Of a DNA stretch of 64,000 nucleotides, positions 12,474-28,620 are shown in pieces; the first letter of the stretch is position 1; each line of letters starts with the position of its first letter. The stretch spans positions 310,001-374,000 of the forward strand of contig JAHYIO010000028.1 of NCBI GenBank assembly GCA_020543525.1. The letters are read 5' to 3'. This DNA comes from Coriolopsis trogii. Lineage: Eukaryota; Basidiomycota; Agaricomycetes; Polyporales; Polyporaceae. The position numbers and the translations under genes were made by a program. The notes under the pieces are model-generated. The model saw only the letters and a list, made by a program, of their open reading frames with translations. It was not told the origin of the DNA and ran no database searches.

Positions 12474-14218
12474 TCACCGCTTGCGTTTGCCATGGACGCT
12501 AGCATCGCCCGCGATCCCACTACCCTCACTGGAACCTGCTTCGACCTCTCCGTCGCCCTCCGAGTATCCACCCGGACTTGTACGGGCGGGTCCAGGGACT
12601 GGAACAGGAGAGGCAGAGTTCTCCCGCACGTCCATACGGTCCCCATCCATGAATACCTGCTCCACTGCCAGGGCCGAGTTGCTCTCCGGTAGAGGCGGCA
12701 ATATGACCAAATCTTCCATTTCAGCATCCACGTCTTCCGCCATATCGTCCCCCGCGTTGGAGGTCCCAGTGGGTTGAGGTAGAGGAGGTGCGGCTCGGCG
12801 GTTTCGCATGGTGGACCCAAGGCGACTAGCGCCGGTGTCAGGCTCGACTTCAGTCTCCGCACCTACGTCGCGATCGCGGTCCCGTTCCCGACTGCTGGCG
12901 TCTCCAGTGCTTGGCCTGTCGCCAACCGCGGTCGCCGCTACAGCGATGGCGGAAATACCTGATGCGTCCACAATCGAAATGGCGTCGAGCTCGGGGTCGA
13001 TTTCAACCTCTACATCTTCCTCGAGGTCGGCGAATGTCCGGCATAGTGGACAGGAGAAGGCAGGATGGTGGGTCTCCAAAAGAGGGCGGATACACTTGTA
13101 GTGGAAAGCGTGTGAACACGGCGCGATGAACAACGCTTGGTGAATTGTGACGCCAAACAAACCTACGACACATACATGGTTAATCAATGGTGATCGGCAG
13201 GGCATACTTGCAACTTACAGATGCAGCAGTCAGGTAGGGTTGATTTGGCAGCAACCTTCTTGCCGTTACCGGTGCTGGGTGCTGTCGGTATAGCGATCGC
13301 CTTGAGTTGTTTAAGAGCGTTCGCGCTTTGACACAGTTAGACAACCGTCGGTGCAAACAATATATGGACTCACTTGAAAGGATTCGTGTGGTTTTGCCAC
13401 TCTCTGCCCACCTCAATTTTGATTTTCACACACTTGTAGATGTCCTCGGTTCCGCCCTGATAATCGACCCCCAACTGCAGCAGATCCCCATCCTTGAGCT
13501 CGTGTGGCCGTGACTCGTTGTTCGCCGGGGACAGGCGAACATGGTTGAGGAAGGTACCGCTGCTTGATTTGGTGTCTCGGATGAAGAACTTGCCTCCAGC
13601 CTCAACCCAAATCTCTGCATGGGCGCGGGAGACGACTTTGCTCTTGAATGCGAGTTTGTTGGAGCCCATCGCGTTAGCTGCAGCGAGTCCTAGCCCGGAA
13701 CGATCTGTGAATCGACCTATGCGCAACGGCACGTCGCCTTCACGAACATCGCGGGAGATTGGATCGAACCGGAGCGACCGGCGCGAATCGAGGTGGGGAA
13801 CGAGGCGAATGCGGTGTGCAGGTCCCGTCCCTGCGCCAGTAGCAGCAGATGATGAGCCTGATGCTGCAGGACCCGTAACCGTGCGTGCTACAGCGACGGC
13901 GGGGGCTTGAGGAGCGTTTGAGGCTGCGAGAGTACCCGCTGAACGTCTCCTGCGGAGCATTTGGGAGAAGCCGGGTGTGGAGTTGGACTGCGAGACGGAT
14001 GGTTGGAGGTTGGAGGATGCAGCAGCGGGGCGACGGCGATGACCTGAGCTGTGATCGCCGGGGCCGGGTGGTGGAGGGGGAGAATCCCTGGTGGCGGGGT
14101 CGTGGTGGGGAGAGGAGGGGTGTGACTGGGACGTGCCGCGGGGCCTACCGCGCAGAAAAGAGCCCAAGATGGACTGACGGGCGGAGGCTGAGGTATCGCC
14201 TAAGGTCAACGGGTCCAT
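12474..14218 (-). CDS. FHA-RING E3 ubiquitin ligase, Dma1/Dma2-like
   Basis: Predicted ubiquitin ligase that reads phosphothreonine through its FHA domain; fungal Dma proteins act in the spindle-position and septation checkpoint. Three exons (14218-13374, 13325-13219, 13162-12474) give 546 aa. A disordered Pro/Ser-rich N-terminus (about 1-150) precedes the FHA domain (about 155-280; RIGRFTDRSG, VVSRAHAEIW, IRDTKSSSGTFLN). The RING begins CCIC at about 314 and continues CSHAFHYKC and CPLC. The C-terminal tail (about 360-546) is acidic and Ser/Pro-rich and ends in a basic GKRKR. A Spg1/Tem1-type GTPase, part of the same septation pathway in yeasts, is encoded about 6.6 kb away at 20857-21935; this proximity may be chance. 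Confidence 0.92.
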
Positions 14219-15492
14219 CGATGAGAGAGCGACGTGGATGTTGTGGACTTCGTCTTCGTCGTCGTGGTCGTCGTAGGGAGAAGCTGAGCTGGACGTAGAT
14301 CGAGGCCAAGCTCCGACTCTGCCTGTTTGACGCCGTCAGCCGCTTCTGGCATGCCGCCGCCCCTTGCCAAATGCCAGCCACATGTCCCGTCCTGTTCCTT
14401 GCCATATATCATCTCGTCTACCCTTCTCTCGGCCACACTGATAGCCCAATCTCTCCTTGGCTGCCGTCTGGCTCTGCAGACATCGCGAGCTACAGCAACC
14501 CACGAACGGCCAGCTTGTACATGAAACAAACGATACAACCCCGGCGCGCAATTGGACAGCTTCCTGGGGAGCCGCAGTGACCACTGACAATAAAGGTCGA
14601 ATCATTGTTCCTACCGTGGATACTACCTCCACACCAATTTCAGCGTTAACACTCTATCCCCCCATTACTGTGCAGACACTAGCACGAAGTGGTAGCTCAG
14701 GCCGAAGACTGTCGAAGACTTGGTACATCCTTGATTGGCCATCAAGCACTTGTCCATAACGTCTGTCAACGCGCACATCGCCCGGCAAAGGTGGTATCAG
14801 TATACATCTCAATGTGGTCAACATTTGCTTGATCTTCTCGGTCAAGTGCAATTACACGTCCATGTTGTCCCGGTGCCGTCTGCATGGAGTTTCAGATAGA
14901 CGCCACCCTTCAAAACCATTGGTCCCGAGGATATCATGGTTTGTCTCAGCGAGCCGCTCTCACGTCTCCGGCGAGGATCCGGCATCCTTACGACAGGGCT
15001 CCTTGGACTTTGGTGCGAGTCGCCACTGCTTGACGTTACCGCAGACTCACAACAAGTATCTCATGCTCTCTTCTTGGGCGCGGGGTTCAGGCCCTTTCAG
15101 GTACCACTTCCCATACTGTGCGGAAAGTCGGGACGTCCTCCAGTCACAATTGAAAGTGCGCTGTCATTGACCGGTCTCATAGAGCCAGGCGTCTTCATTC
15201 TACGTGCCAATCGCCGAATGCTTCCCGCCTTCATAGATGACACATGTCTATTGTTCATTTTGCTTATTCCAGCTTCAGACTGAATTTGACAGCGGTTTGC
15301 GGGGATAATAGTCAACTGTCTCTCGAGGCAGTATAGGCAATCTATTACGCCCGTCATGCGGTGATATGTACCACCCAGCCTGAAGCATACAGCATCGTTT
15401 GTAATCCATATATTTGAGACCATACTAGTACATCCACAATCGAACCCTTTTTGAACATGCCTGCAATGTCAGGCACTTCGCATAGCGAACCT
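14219..15492. other. Intergenic, 1.3 kb
   Basis: Promoter side of the FHA-RING gene and 3' flank of cellobiose dehydrogenase. Open frames present are short, overlap on both strands and match nothing recognisable. Confidence 0.5.
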
Positions 15493-18584
<3,092 letters not shown>

Positions 18585-20856
18585 CGTGGGCAGTCGCGAC
18601 CTTGGAGCTCGTCGCTTGGAGGTACAAGTCTGGTCCTTATAACGCGTCGTCGCGTTTCCGCCAGTGTGGTATGTCGCGAGGAAGACCCGAGCATTATGGA
18701 CGGCACAAGGAGGTACTGCCCACCCGGTGCGTATCCCGTGAGCTATTCGTAGCTATCATGACCCGTTGCAACGTATTAGCGAGTGTAACTGAGCGTTGAC
18801 GACAGCGCCCTTCGAGCGACAACGCGCGACACGGCAAGAATTCGGATGCGACTGCTTGCCCGTGACCGCGGTTTGCGTGAGGGGGATAAGAAAGGAAGAT
18901 GCCAAACTTCCGAGATTTTAGAGCGGTAATACAGCCGCCATGCCAAAACACAGCCGCCACGAATAACCTTCCCATCATCATCTGTCTCGATACGAGGTTG
19001 GCCAATGGACTACTTGCGTTTTGTAGACCGAGGATGTCCCGATCATATGCCTGGACAACACTCGACGCTCGGACATTGCGACATCCCATTCCGAATAAGA
19101 GGGCGGAACGCAGGAAGGCTCCGGTTGACGCACGTAGGTTCCTGCTTGAGCTTCAAGTCCGAACCTGTGGGGTAATACCTCGAAGATGTGTAGCCGTTTC
19201 ATACCCCACCCCCGCAGATCTGCGACGTCCGCCCTCGGCGAATGGCCGTAATGGCCGCAAATGTACTGGGTGGTCGGGGGCGGTATACACCGATCCTCGA
19301 GAAACGTCAAAAGCTCCGCTACCATGAGGATACAACTACACCAATGTCACCGACTACAGCGCCCGGTACGGTATCCTCAAGGGATGGGCCAGCAGGGCCT
19401 CTCTTCGATGTGGCGCCTCTACCGTAGATAATGCTCAGGGCATAAGCGTCACAAGGTCAAGCTCTACTCCTGAAATGTACGCTTCGTGGTACACAGTGCG
19501 ATTGCGATATGGTCCTAGAGAACCTATCATGGTACCCATATCTCTCACAGTGGATTACGCACCTCAATGGTCATATGACAGCCTCATCCAATTCATGACC
19601 ACTAATATTGGAACACAGTGATGTTCAAAATCCGCAATACCCCAAAGGGAACCCCTACTTGCATCTTGGCGCAAAGTGGTGCTAGGCGCGATTGTGTTCT
19701 TGCTGTCTCTTTGAACTGAGTCGGCAAGACTTCAGTCTTTTATGCCTGCCACAACTATCCGCAATATCCCTGAGATAGAGACGTTGTCGATAACGGAACG
19801 GAGTGGGTGCGGAGTATTGTGGTCAAGTTCGTTAGGCAAGAGATCTCTAAGAGGATCGAAACACGTGGATGACGGATGTTTGGCAACAGCTTTAGATCCT
19901 AACAGCAGCAAATAGCCGTCAACATCGTAATCGACAACTTCAGGCGCTTCACCTGACTTCAACAAGAAGAGACATAGGGAAGTGGTCCTGTCCTGTTAGA
20001 GCGCACTGCACTTCCCATGTTAACTCTGAGGTGCCAATCGTGCATTTTGCATGCAATCGAGGGCACAGTTCACCATCATCGTGCATCGCCGATGGATACA
20101 AACGGCTAGTGTACGTCGACGCTCATTCAATAAGTGACCATTGCACGCCTCAGCGACCTTGCGGACGTCCATTGTCCATCCCTCTGTTCTCATACCAGGG
20201 TCGCAGTATGATGATGACTGGAGATGTCGCAGGATGCCATCACGGGATGTGGCCGAATGCGTACTGTATATACACGGCAGAAAAGTAGACTCCCTGAGAG
20301 TGTGGTAGATAGTCTATTCGCTCAGCCGATCAGTATGTGTACACAGAAGTCGGCTGTATGAGTTCGCAGCGTTGCAGGCGAGATTTACCCATAGGACACG
20401 GTGGGTTCATTGTCCTCTGCCGAGACGATTGAGGAGTTTGTGGGAGGCGCCTGTAGGTATGGCGGGAGACGCCGGTCGTTTCCATCCATCTGTGCTTGTG
20501 GTCACGTTCACCTTGCGTTCTCCTCTCCGCTGTTCTGCCTGGCTGGCGTTGATCTCGTCCCCGACTGTGGACCGTCTTGTCCTCGTCCACACGCCCACAA
20601 GCTCCCAGAGCGACTCAGAACGCGTCCTTCCTTTCTCTTCTCTTCCTTTTCTCTCTCTCGGATTCACACCTGCACAGTAAGCTCTCTCAGATTCGCCTAC
20701 ATACATCCTCGGCACTCGTACGCGTCCCCGACTGCTTCCTGCCCAGTCGCTGTTGCATATCCTCGCCTGAGCAGCGGGAGCACTCCTTTTCTCTCCTTCT
20801 TTCATTCTCCCACCTCCTCTACTCCTTCACTCCCCAACCTCGCGCGCTTCTGGCAC
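18585..20856. other. Divergent promoter region between cellobiose dehydrogenase and the septation GTPase, 2.3 kb
   Basis: The two flanking genes are read away from each other, so both promoters must lie here. Long pyrimidine-rich tracts on the plus strand from about 20600 to 20850 immediately precede the GTPase start, as is common for fungal 5' leaders. Open frames inside the region are opposite-strand overlaps of these tracts and were not accepted as genes. I did not find a definite cellulase-type regulatory site. Confidence 0.5.
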
Positions 20857-21935
20857 ATGTCGGCGTCCGCCTCGTCATCCTCTCCTACACCCTCTGCAGG
20901 CCCCAGCAGTTCACGACCAAATGGCGAGATCGGTGCTGAGCAGAACAGGTACGGAGACTGCGTCCGATCGCGTATATTCCGCCTGTTCAACTGGACTGAA
21001 CCATGTTCGTATTGTATACAGCGTCGTGATCAAAGTCGGCATGCTGGGCGACTCGCAGATAGGAAAGACGAGTCTGATGGTGAAATATGTTGAGGGACAC
21101 TTTGACGAGGACTACATCCAGACGCTAGGTGAGTGTCCGAGTCTCGGTGCATCGTGTCCATGTACTCATTGACTCGGTCAATCGGTGCACACGGCCGATA
21201 ACTTTATGCATCGCTATCCCCTCTGTGTTTCGCCCCTTCTCTCCTGTGGCCTTATGATGATATTGTCACCCACCTGCGACGATCGACTCCTTGCGTTCTG
21301 CAATGCCCTGAACCCAGGCGTCAACTTCATGGAGAAGACCATCACAGTGCGCCGAACATCCATCACATTCTCGCTATGGGATCTAGGCGGACAGCGAGAA
21401 TTTGTGAACATGTTGCCACTAGTGTGCAACGATGCAGTAGCGATCCTCTTCATGTTTGATCTCTCGAGGAAGTCAACGTTGAACTCGGTGAAAGAGTGGT
21501 ATCGACAAGCAAGGGGGTTCAACAAGGTTCGTGCCATGCTCCTCCGTGATAGTTTTGTTACGAAGCGCGATGTTGCATCTTTATGTCTCCGCGAATCTAC
21601 CGGGTGCTCATCTCCATCCTCAGACCGCTATACCCTTCTTGATTGGTACCAAATATGACACCTTCTCAACATTCCCAAGAGATGAGCAAGAAGAGATTAC
21701 CAAGCAGGTTCGTTGTCACCGTATGAGTCATATGCGTCCGAGGGAGGCTAACTTTGACCAGGCGAAACGCTTCGCAAAGGCGATGCATGCGTCGCTGATC
21801 TTCTGCTCAACATCGGCCTCGATCAACGTGCAGAAGATCTTCAAGATCGTTCTAGCGAAGGCATTCGACCTGAAATGCGTTATCCCAGAGATCGACGGTG
21901 TGGGCGAGCCGATATTAATGTACGTCGACGTATAG
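20857..21935 (+). CDS. Spg1/Tem1-type small GTPase of the septation network
   Basis: Ras-superfamily GTPase that heads the septation initiation/mitotic exit kinase cascade at the spindle pole body. Five exons (20857-20948, 21022-21128, 21318-21526, 21624-21707, 21762-21935) give 221 aa. A Ser/Pro-rich N-terminal extension (1-30) precedes the P-loop GDSQIGKTS (40-48). Diagnostic Spg1/Tem1 features are WDLGGQREF in place of the usual DTAGQE (87-95) and GTKYD in place of NKxD (144-148). There is no C-terminal CaaX or double cysteine, also typical of this branch. The pyrimidine-rich leader lies directly upstream. Identification by these motifs is strong. Confidence 0.94.
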
Positions 21936-24166
21936 TGCACGAGAAGGACGACAACTAGAGATTGGGGCGTGGACTGGGATCTGGCGGGAAGCGCAAAAGA
22001 ATCAGGTGTGTAGCACTTTAGCTTGTCCACCCTTGTGTATGCACAACGGGCATACGTCATGCCTTCACGCCCTCGGCTATATTGTCAAAGTGATCATATG
22101 TCTGATCCGAGTTCATGTCAGTTAGCCTACAGCAATGGTGCATGGTGCACTGGCCTCGACTGGCAATCTCTCAAGGAGACCACATTATTCTAAACGACGC
22201 CACGGCGCGAAGCGCATGGGCAACAAGTGCCCGCAAGGATGATGAAGAAATGGACTATACGGTATACAAGCCTGTCTCCCTTCCGATGCTAGTTTATTCA
22301 TTTCGCTACTTCCCGCTCCCCGATACCATCCCCCTCACGTTGCTCGAGCTTCGGCTCGTCGTTACCCCTCGGCACTCACCTTCCCCCCTCCTCACTCCCT
22401 CACTTACCCTGGCCCCCCACACCGCCTTTCCCTCCGCTCCCATGGAATCCCGATCTCCTCACGTCGTCTTAGTACTATCCGCGCTCGTACCTGTTGTCGT
22501 TTTGTTCGTTTGCTGCATTTTCTATGTCACCGCTTACTGCCGCCGCTCGCCTGCTCACCATTAACCCGCCATAATGCTCTCGTCGCATGCTTGCCAACAA
22601 TCGCCGCCACCGTCCACCATCTGTTCATTAATCCCACTGTCCAATCGCTCTGCGTCCTGCGTTCTGTCTGCTTTGCGCGCTTTGCCCACATCTATACATC
22701 AGAAGACTCACCCCCTCTTAATTCCAGGCTTTGTATGAATTCCTCCGTGGAAACGTGTTGTGTAAATACATTTGCTGCCCGGATGCGGTGGAGTATTCTA
22801 TAGTATGTTGCATGCAGTCTCATCCGACGTCCTGCTGGACAAGCTGAGACGTCGGCGGCGCCACCCCGGGGATGTGCCAGTATGCTCTCGTCGGCGTTTC
22901 GGCACGGTCAAGTCACGGAGCGGACGAGAAGGTTTGACTTGGAACAGGTACATTGCCTCGTCGGAACTCATCCTGTGACCATGTTCATCCCACGACAGCC
23001 GCGACCAGTCGAGGTAAAAAGCAAAGTTACGCGGACAGCTCGTCCACGCAGTGATCAGTAGCCAAGACGACGTGTCTGCGCTGTTTGTGACTGGCAAGAA
23101 CCCGCCTGAAAGCGTCCAGGTGAGCCTCGGAACCTATGGGACCGTATTGTTTCCCTCAATCTTTCTGCGTTGTAGCCCTGGCTTCGGTCTTATCGACTGT
23201 GCGTGGCTGGACGATAAGGCCATCCGTCTTCTTGTACACCTGAGTGCACCCGGCGCGCTCGTCGAGAACGCATAACGGCATGCTTCACGGGCAGTCTTGG
23301 TCCGTGCCAGCGATCTGCATATATGCGACACATGTGATGACGACGTATGCATACATTTGTCTTGAACACCATATGCACAGGCATAGATGCAGACAATGCT
23401 GCATACTAACTTCACTGAACACTTCAAGCGCATACCACATGGTCTCGGTGTCAGTTTGATTTCTCTAGTGAGTTGATGATGTTCTTTGGCTGGTTCTGGG
23501 GGACCGCCCAGCTGAGCAAAAACTCTATCACAGCCTGTGCCGAACAGCGTGCTGATGTTGGGCAGTTGCAGATGCAACATTTCCCGGCCCCTTCGCTCTA
23601 GGTGGGCGTCCCGCAGCCTAAAATTGACATCTCATGTGCTCGAGACGAATAATGTCACACTCTCGGACTCTCCATGCGCCTGCGCTGTTGCTTTGCGGCA
23701 CGATATGTCCATACTCTCCCAAAGCGCCCTTCTGCCTGCGACGCCACAAATGTGAGTAGGTACTGTGATCTGCTGGATATTGTCCGATAGGCATATCAGC
23801 AGGTCACTTCTGCATCCATCTGAGTAGCTGACCCATTTGGACGTCCAGGTCAGGATGCCGCCGCGCGTCCTCGCCCGTGGCCCCGCGCGCTGAGCACTTT
23901 CCGGGAGAAGCTCACGACAGCCGGATGCGGACTTCCACCACATGGAACGCATCTGTACGTCTCGATTCTCTCCAGACAGCATATCACTTCGAGCACTTTT
24001 TCCCGCCGCCTCATGCACGTTCTCAGCCTCTTCGAGCTCTCTCGGCAAGCTGCCCCATGCGCATGTTCTGTTGCACTACAAAAGACCGCGTACCTTGACC
24101 GAGAAGCCCATCAAACACTCCTTCCTCATCCCCAGCCCCGCTGTCCTCCTATCGCACTCGGATACC
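21936..24166. other. Intergenic, 2.2 kb, with one weak small membrane ORF
   Basis: Between the septation GTPase and chitinase 2. A plus-strand frame at 22115-22564 ends in a hydrophobic helix (HVVLVLSALVPVVVLFVCC) followed by YRR-like basic residues, but the upstream part is low-complexity Pro/Thr/Leu and pyrimidine-rich DNA produces such reading frames by chance. It is not called as a gene. The chitinase 2 promoter should lie in the last several hundred bases. Confidence 0.4.
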
Positions 24167-26793
24167 ATGACACTGTCGGCTATGTTCAAGCGCGTCCTCT
24201 ACGTTGCCGCGGTGGCATCTGCGGTTGTAGCGATCGTCGATGCGACCCAGGTCATGCATCGCCCCGCCGCCTACAAGGATGCGCCTCTCGAGCAACACAC
24301 GGAGATTGAGCCAGAGACCCAGATCATCCACAAGCGTGCCAGTGGGGCAAAAGTTCAAGCAGCGTACTTCACCAACTGGTGCGTTGGGTGCTTTGGCAAT
24401 AGCAAACTCAGGGACCGTGTGCTGATAGAAGTCAATTGCAAGGGGTATCTATGGAGCCAACTTCCGTGAGTGACAGACGCTGACCACTCTTCGAATCCAT
24501 CCGGCTCACATGTTTCTCTTTACTTCTATCTCTGTGGCCCCTCTTGCCTGTACAGAGCCGACTGACATTGACCCGGCACCGCTGACCCACATCCTTTACT
24601 CCTTTGCCGATGTTTCTCCCGACACCGGTAGCATCGTCCTCACCGATTCGTATGCGGACGAGCAGGTGAGCCCGTGCCGTGCTACGGTGAGAGAGACAGA
24701 TTGACAGATAGCATGCGTCGTAGAAACACTTCCCCGGAGATTCGTGGGACGAGCCTGGCAACAACCTCTATGGATGCCTGAAGCAGGTAAGAACTTTCTC
24801 ATCCCTGGACGATTGATCGGCATCGGAAGCGCTCAATCACCACCCCTCCACACAGCTCTATCTCCTCAAGCTCAGTCACAGGTCAGCCAGACTACCGACG
24901 CGTCGTGTGCGCGCACATGCTGCGAGACGCTATACTTACCCGCTCCTATTTCCATCCACGGCCATGTCGTGCGGTGACGCAGGAACCTCAAGGTCACGCT
25001 CTCTGTCGGCGGCTGGACGTACTCCCAGAACGGCCATTTCTCCTTCGTGACCGACGCATCGAAGCGCGCGACGTTCGTCTCTAGCGCGGTCAGCCTGATT
25101 GAGAACTATGGCTTCGACGGTATCGACCTCGACTTCGAATACCCCAACTCGGACGCGCTCGCGTCGGGCTTCGCGTCCCTTCTGACCGAGATGCGCACGG
25201 CGTTCAACAACCTCCAGAGCCAAAAGGGGGACGCGACCCCTTACCTGCTCACGGTGCGGCGCGCTCTCGCTGTCGCTCCATTTTGGGTGCGTTGGGTCTG
25301 ACTGCTGGAGATGTGCATGCGCAGGCGGCTGTGGCGGCCGGCTCGGACAACTACAAGTTCCTCAAGGTATCGACGATGAACTCCGCGCTCAGCTTCTGGA
25401 ACCTTATGGTATGTCCGCTGTCTTGCTACATGTGACCCATGTCGCTGAGCTTCTCTCAGGCGTATGACTATGCTGGCTCCTGGTTGACATTTGTGAGTGC
25501 TGGCCGACGTCGCCGTCTTGGTGACGGAAGAGCCATTGAGGAGCTGACACGCGAAAACATGATCGCTAGGCTGACAACCAAGCGAACTTGTACGGTGGTG
25601 TGCGTACGAACGTCTCCACCGACGCGGCCATCAAGTGGTACATCGCGAACGGCGCGAGCGCGAACAAGATCAACATGGGTATCCCCATCTACGGCCGCGC
25701 CTTCGAAGACACCACCGGCATCGGCGCGTCCTACAGCGGGGTGAGTTACGCCCTATACACACAGCGGTGTCATTCATGTAGAGTGGAGACTGACACCGCG
25801 CGACGCAGATCGGACCAGGGACGGTCGAGGCGGGCATCTACTCGTACAACGTCCTCCCACTCGCGGGCGCGACGGTGTTCGAGAACATGACGGACGTGAC
25901 AAGCTACTCGTACGATGCGGCCAAGAAGGAGCTCGTCTCATATGACACGCCACACATCGCCTCCCTCAAGGCGCAGTACGTGCAGACGAACGGTCTGGCA
26001 GGCTCTATGTTCTGGGATGTGAGTGCCTTCCCTCGACGAACCTGCTAGCGAGCCGGATCGTGCGCATTGTCTAAATCTTCCGTTGCCACAGCTTTCCACC
26101 GACAAGAAGGGCTCGGACTCGCTCGTCGGGACGACTGCGAATGTGTACGGCAGTCTCGACCAAACGCAGGTGAGTGCGCTCGTCTTCGCGAGGCTGTCCG
26201 CGTGCACGCAGACGGAACGCTCACGACTGCTACCCCCACTAAACAGAACCACATCAACTTCCCGAACAGCAAGTGGGACAACATCCGGAACAACATGGGC
26301 CAAGGCGGCTCGAGCACCACCGTCACCTCCAAGCCCGGCACGACCTCGACGACCTCGAAGCCGGGCTCGACATCAACCTCGAAGCCTGCCACGACCACGC
26401 CCTCGAAGCCGACCTCGACCTCGACGAGCACGAGCCCGAGCCCGACCGGTGCATGCGGATCCGTCTCCCCCTGGAGCGCATCGGTGAGTGTCCGCGCGTT
26501 AGGTATGGTGCGATCGCGCACTCAGTCAGCTGCATCGTGCATATGCAGACGACGTACGTTGGCGGCGACAAGGCTATTTACAGTGAGTCATACGCGTTCG
26601 CGACGGCATGCCTTCAGAGCACTGACAGAGCTGCAACCTCCGCAGACGGCGATCTCTGGACTGCGAAGTGGTGGACCCTCGGCGACGTCCCGGGTGGAGC
26701 TGGTGCGTACCCAGTTGTTATCGAGTTTATGCGCCCCATGCTCATCTCGGCCTTCCCGTAGCTGGCGTGTGGACCGACAACGGCAAGTGTTAG
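24167..26793 (+). CDS. Secreted GH18 chitinase with C-terminal CBM5/12 (copy 2)
   Basis: Same family and architecture as the minus-strand chitinase at 1814-4054. Fifteen exons (24167-24378, 24443-24465, 24556-24665, 24724-24786, 24856-24881, 24983-25253, 25325-25408, 25460-25492, 25570-25740, 25809-26018, 26092-26169, 26247-26483, 26549-26582, 26646-26702, 26762-26793) give 546 aa. Signal peptide [20 protein letters not shown]; catalytic [10 protein letters not shown] with Glu197, the same position as in copy 1. A Ser/Thr/Pro/Lys linker of repeated SKPxTTST units, 29 residues longer than in copy 1, joins a Cys497-Cys546 CBM5/12 module. Two introns here (after the LKLSHR stretch, and before NHINF) are absent in copy 1; all other exon junctions correspond. 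The pair arose by duplication and inversion or by inverted insertion. Confidence 0.94.
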
Positions 26794-27298
26794 ACAGTGG
26801 GACATAACGCTCCAAAGTCTAGACGACGACATATTTCCTCTCGGTTTTCTTGGGCGGCTGTCAATATGGTGTACATATCTCCACGACCTCGCATGCTCAT
26901 GTATGTATTGCATACGACCAAATCAATTATCCCAAAGTGTTCCTTCACGACTGTGGCTCGCACGTTCGGGTGCGGTGCGAGTTGAAATACGAACGCCGTG
27001 ACGAAGCAAACAATGACTGAACTGTTGCGATGGCTCGGAGCTGCAGTGAGACTTCACGACTGGAGTATCAGAGGCAAAACGGGAATGAATGACTCGGAGC
27101 GGGTTTAGTACATGCGCTTATTGTGATAGTCGCACTGCTGCCATGTTACCTACATCAGCGAAGGTACTACAATGAGCACTGCCTAGCACGCAGATCGGCA
27201 AAAATGACGCCCCATCGGGGGAAGGGAGGTTACAACACGGTGGCACATTCAAACACATTCACTACGCGGTCTGTGGACGTTCAAGGCGTCAAAGCGCA
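26794..27298. other. Convergent 3' flanks of chitinase 2 and the RRM gene
   Basis: The two genes end towards each other here, so both polyadenylation sites should be inside. No coding exon or repeat seen. Confidence 0.5.
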
Positions 27299-28620
27299 TT
27301 ACCCAGCGGGACCGGCGTTCTTCTTGACTATGCGAACGCCACTCAGCGCGGCCTTCTTGACAGGCGGCGGTCGAGCCTGGGGTGAGTGTGAAGCTGATGA
27401 TGGTGATACAAGGAGGGAGGACGGGAGCTTTGGCTTCTCCGCCTTGTTTGCAGGACGCGCGGATGGAATGATGGGCAGCGAAGGCAGGGGTGCACGCGTC
27501 CGAGCCCGAAAGCTGGAGCCGGGCGCGGCGCCAGAAGGCACATTTGTGGGTGCATACCGCGAGTTGGTGGCGGACACGGCAACTGCTGCGGCCGCGACAG
27601 GCTTCGGGGGAAGGGAGGGATGCGCTGAGAGGGTTCCGACCGCCGATGTGCTCGAGGCGCCCTCTAGCTGTCGCAACTTGGCCTCCATCCGTGCTATCTT
27701 TGTATCAGTCCTGTAGGAAGAGACGTCGCCTCAGCTCGTATTCGCGTTCGTGACGGGAGGTTAGGAGCGCCGTAGGTCTCGCAAGGGACCCAATTGAGCC
27801 TAGTTGGATGACTTACGCATTGGAGCGTCCTGCGCCTGCGCTCTTGAGGAGGCTTAGCGTCGTGGGCTTGCCCACTTCACTCATAGGTCGACGATTCCTC
27901 GCCCCTGGTCCCAGAGTATCCGAGGAGGAATTGAGGGGTGCCTGGTTGGCGTATGTAACGACCAACTTGCGGCCGCGGAGGAGTTTGTCATGAGCATGGG
28001 CGAGAGCCCTATCGGCATCCTAGGAAGAGCAAATAGCGGTGGCTTGAGCGTAAAGTTCTCAGTTACCCATTCGCCGCCAACCCCGGGTCCAACTGCGCAC
28101 GCGTATGATGTACGCCGTGCCGTTGTATGTGTGCGTGCAGTGCCATGCAGAAAGAAACCCGGGGTGAGCGCGCGTCTGTGAAAGAGAGGAGAGGAGGCGT
28201 ACGTCTTTGTTTGCGAACTCTACGAACGCATAGCCTCTCGGCTTGCCCTTCAGGGGGCCAGACTTGTGGAAAAGGAAGTCGAGCTTGGCTATCTTGCCGA
28301 ATTTCGAGAATGCTTGTAGCAATGTGTATCTGCGAGGTGGACACAAGGACACAATCACAGGGAGTAAGACCGTGCTGCTCCGCAGACACCTATACCACTC
28401 ACTCGTCTACGCTGGGATGGAGATTTCCGACGTATAAGCGGTCCTTGAGGATCGTTCGCGTTGGTGCGGGGGTGGAAGAAGATGCCACAGGCGCGGGGGT
28501 CTCTGATGGAGCTGGGTACGATAGATGTTCGCTGAGTATCTCCGATGCGGATGCGATGTTCGGTGGTGTGTGTTCCGGATCTGTCGTAGGCGGCGAGCGT
28601 TCGAGAGGAGAGGTGGCCAT
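27299..28620 (-). CDS. RRM protein, RBM18-like
   Basis: Single-RRM RNA-binding protein resembling animal and fungal RBM18. Four exons (28620-28403, 28329-28203, 28019-27817, 27710-27299) give 319 aa. The RRM (about 60-150) carries RNP2 LYVGNL and RNP1 [12 protein letters not shown], with [19 protein letters not shown] between them. After the RRM comes the RBM18-type [13 protein letters not shown] stretch, a short coiled segment ([14 protein letters not shown]) and a Pro/Ala/Ser-rich basic tail ending KKNAGPAG. The molecular role of RBM18 proteins is not well defined; RNA binding is the safe inference. Confidence 0.88.

Noticed and set aside
22115..22564. Small membrane protein candidate downstream of the septation GTPase
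   Set aside because: Only the last 20 residues look like a helix; the rest is low complexity and no promoter or homologue can be argued.
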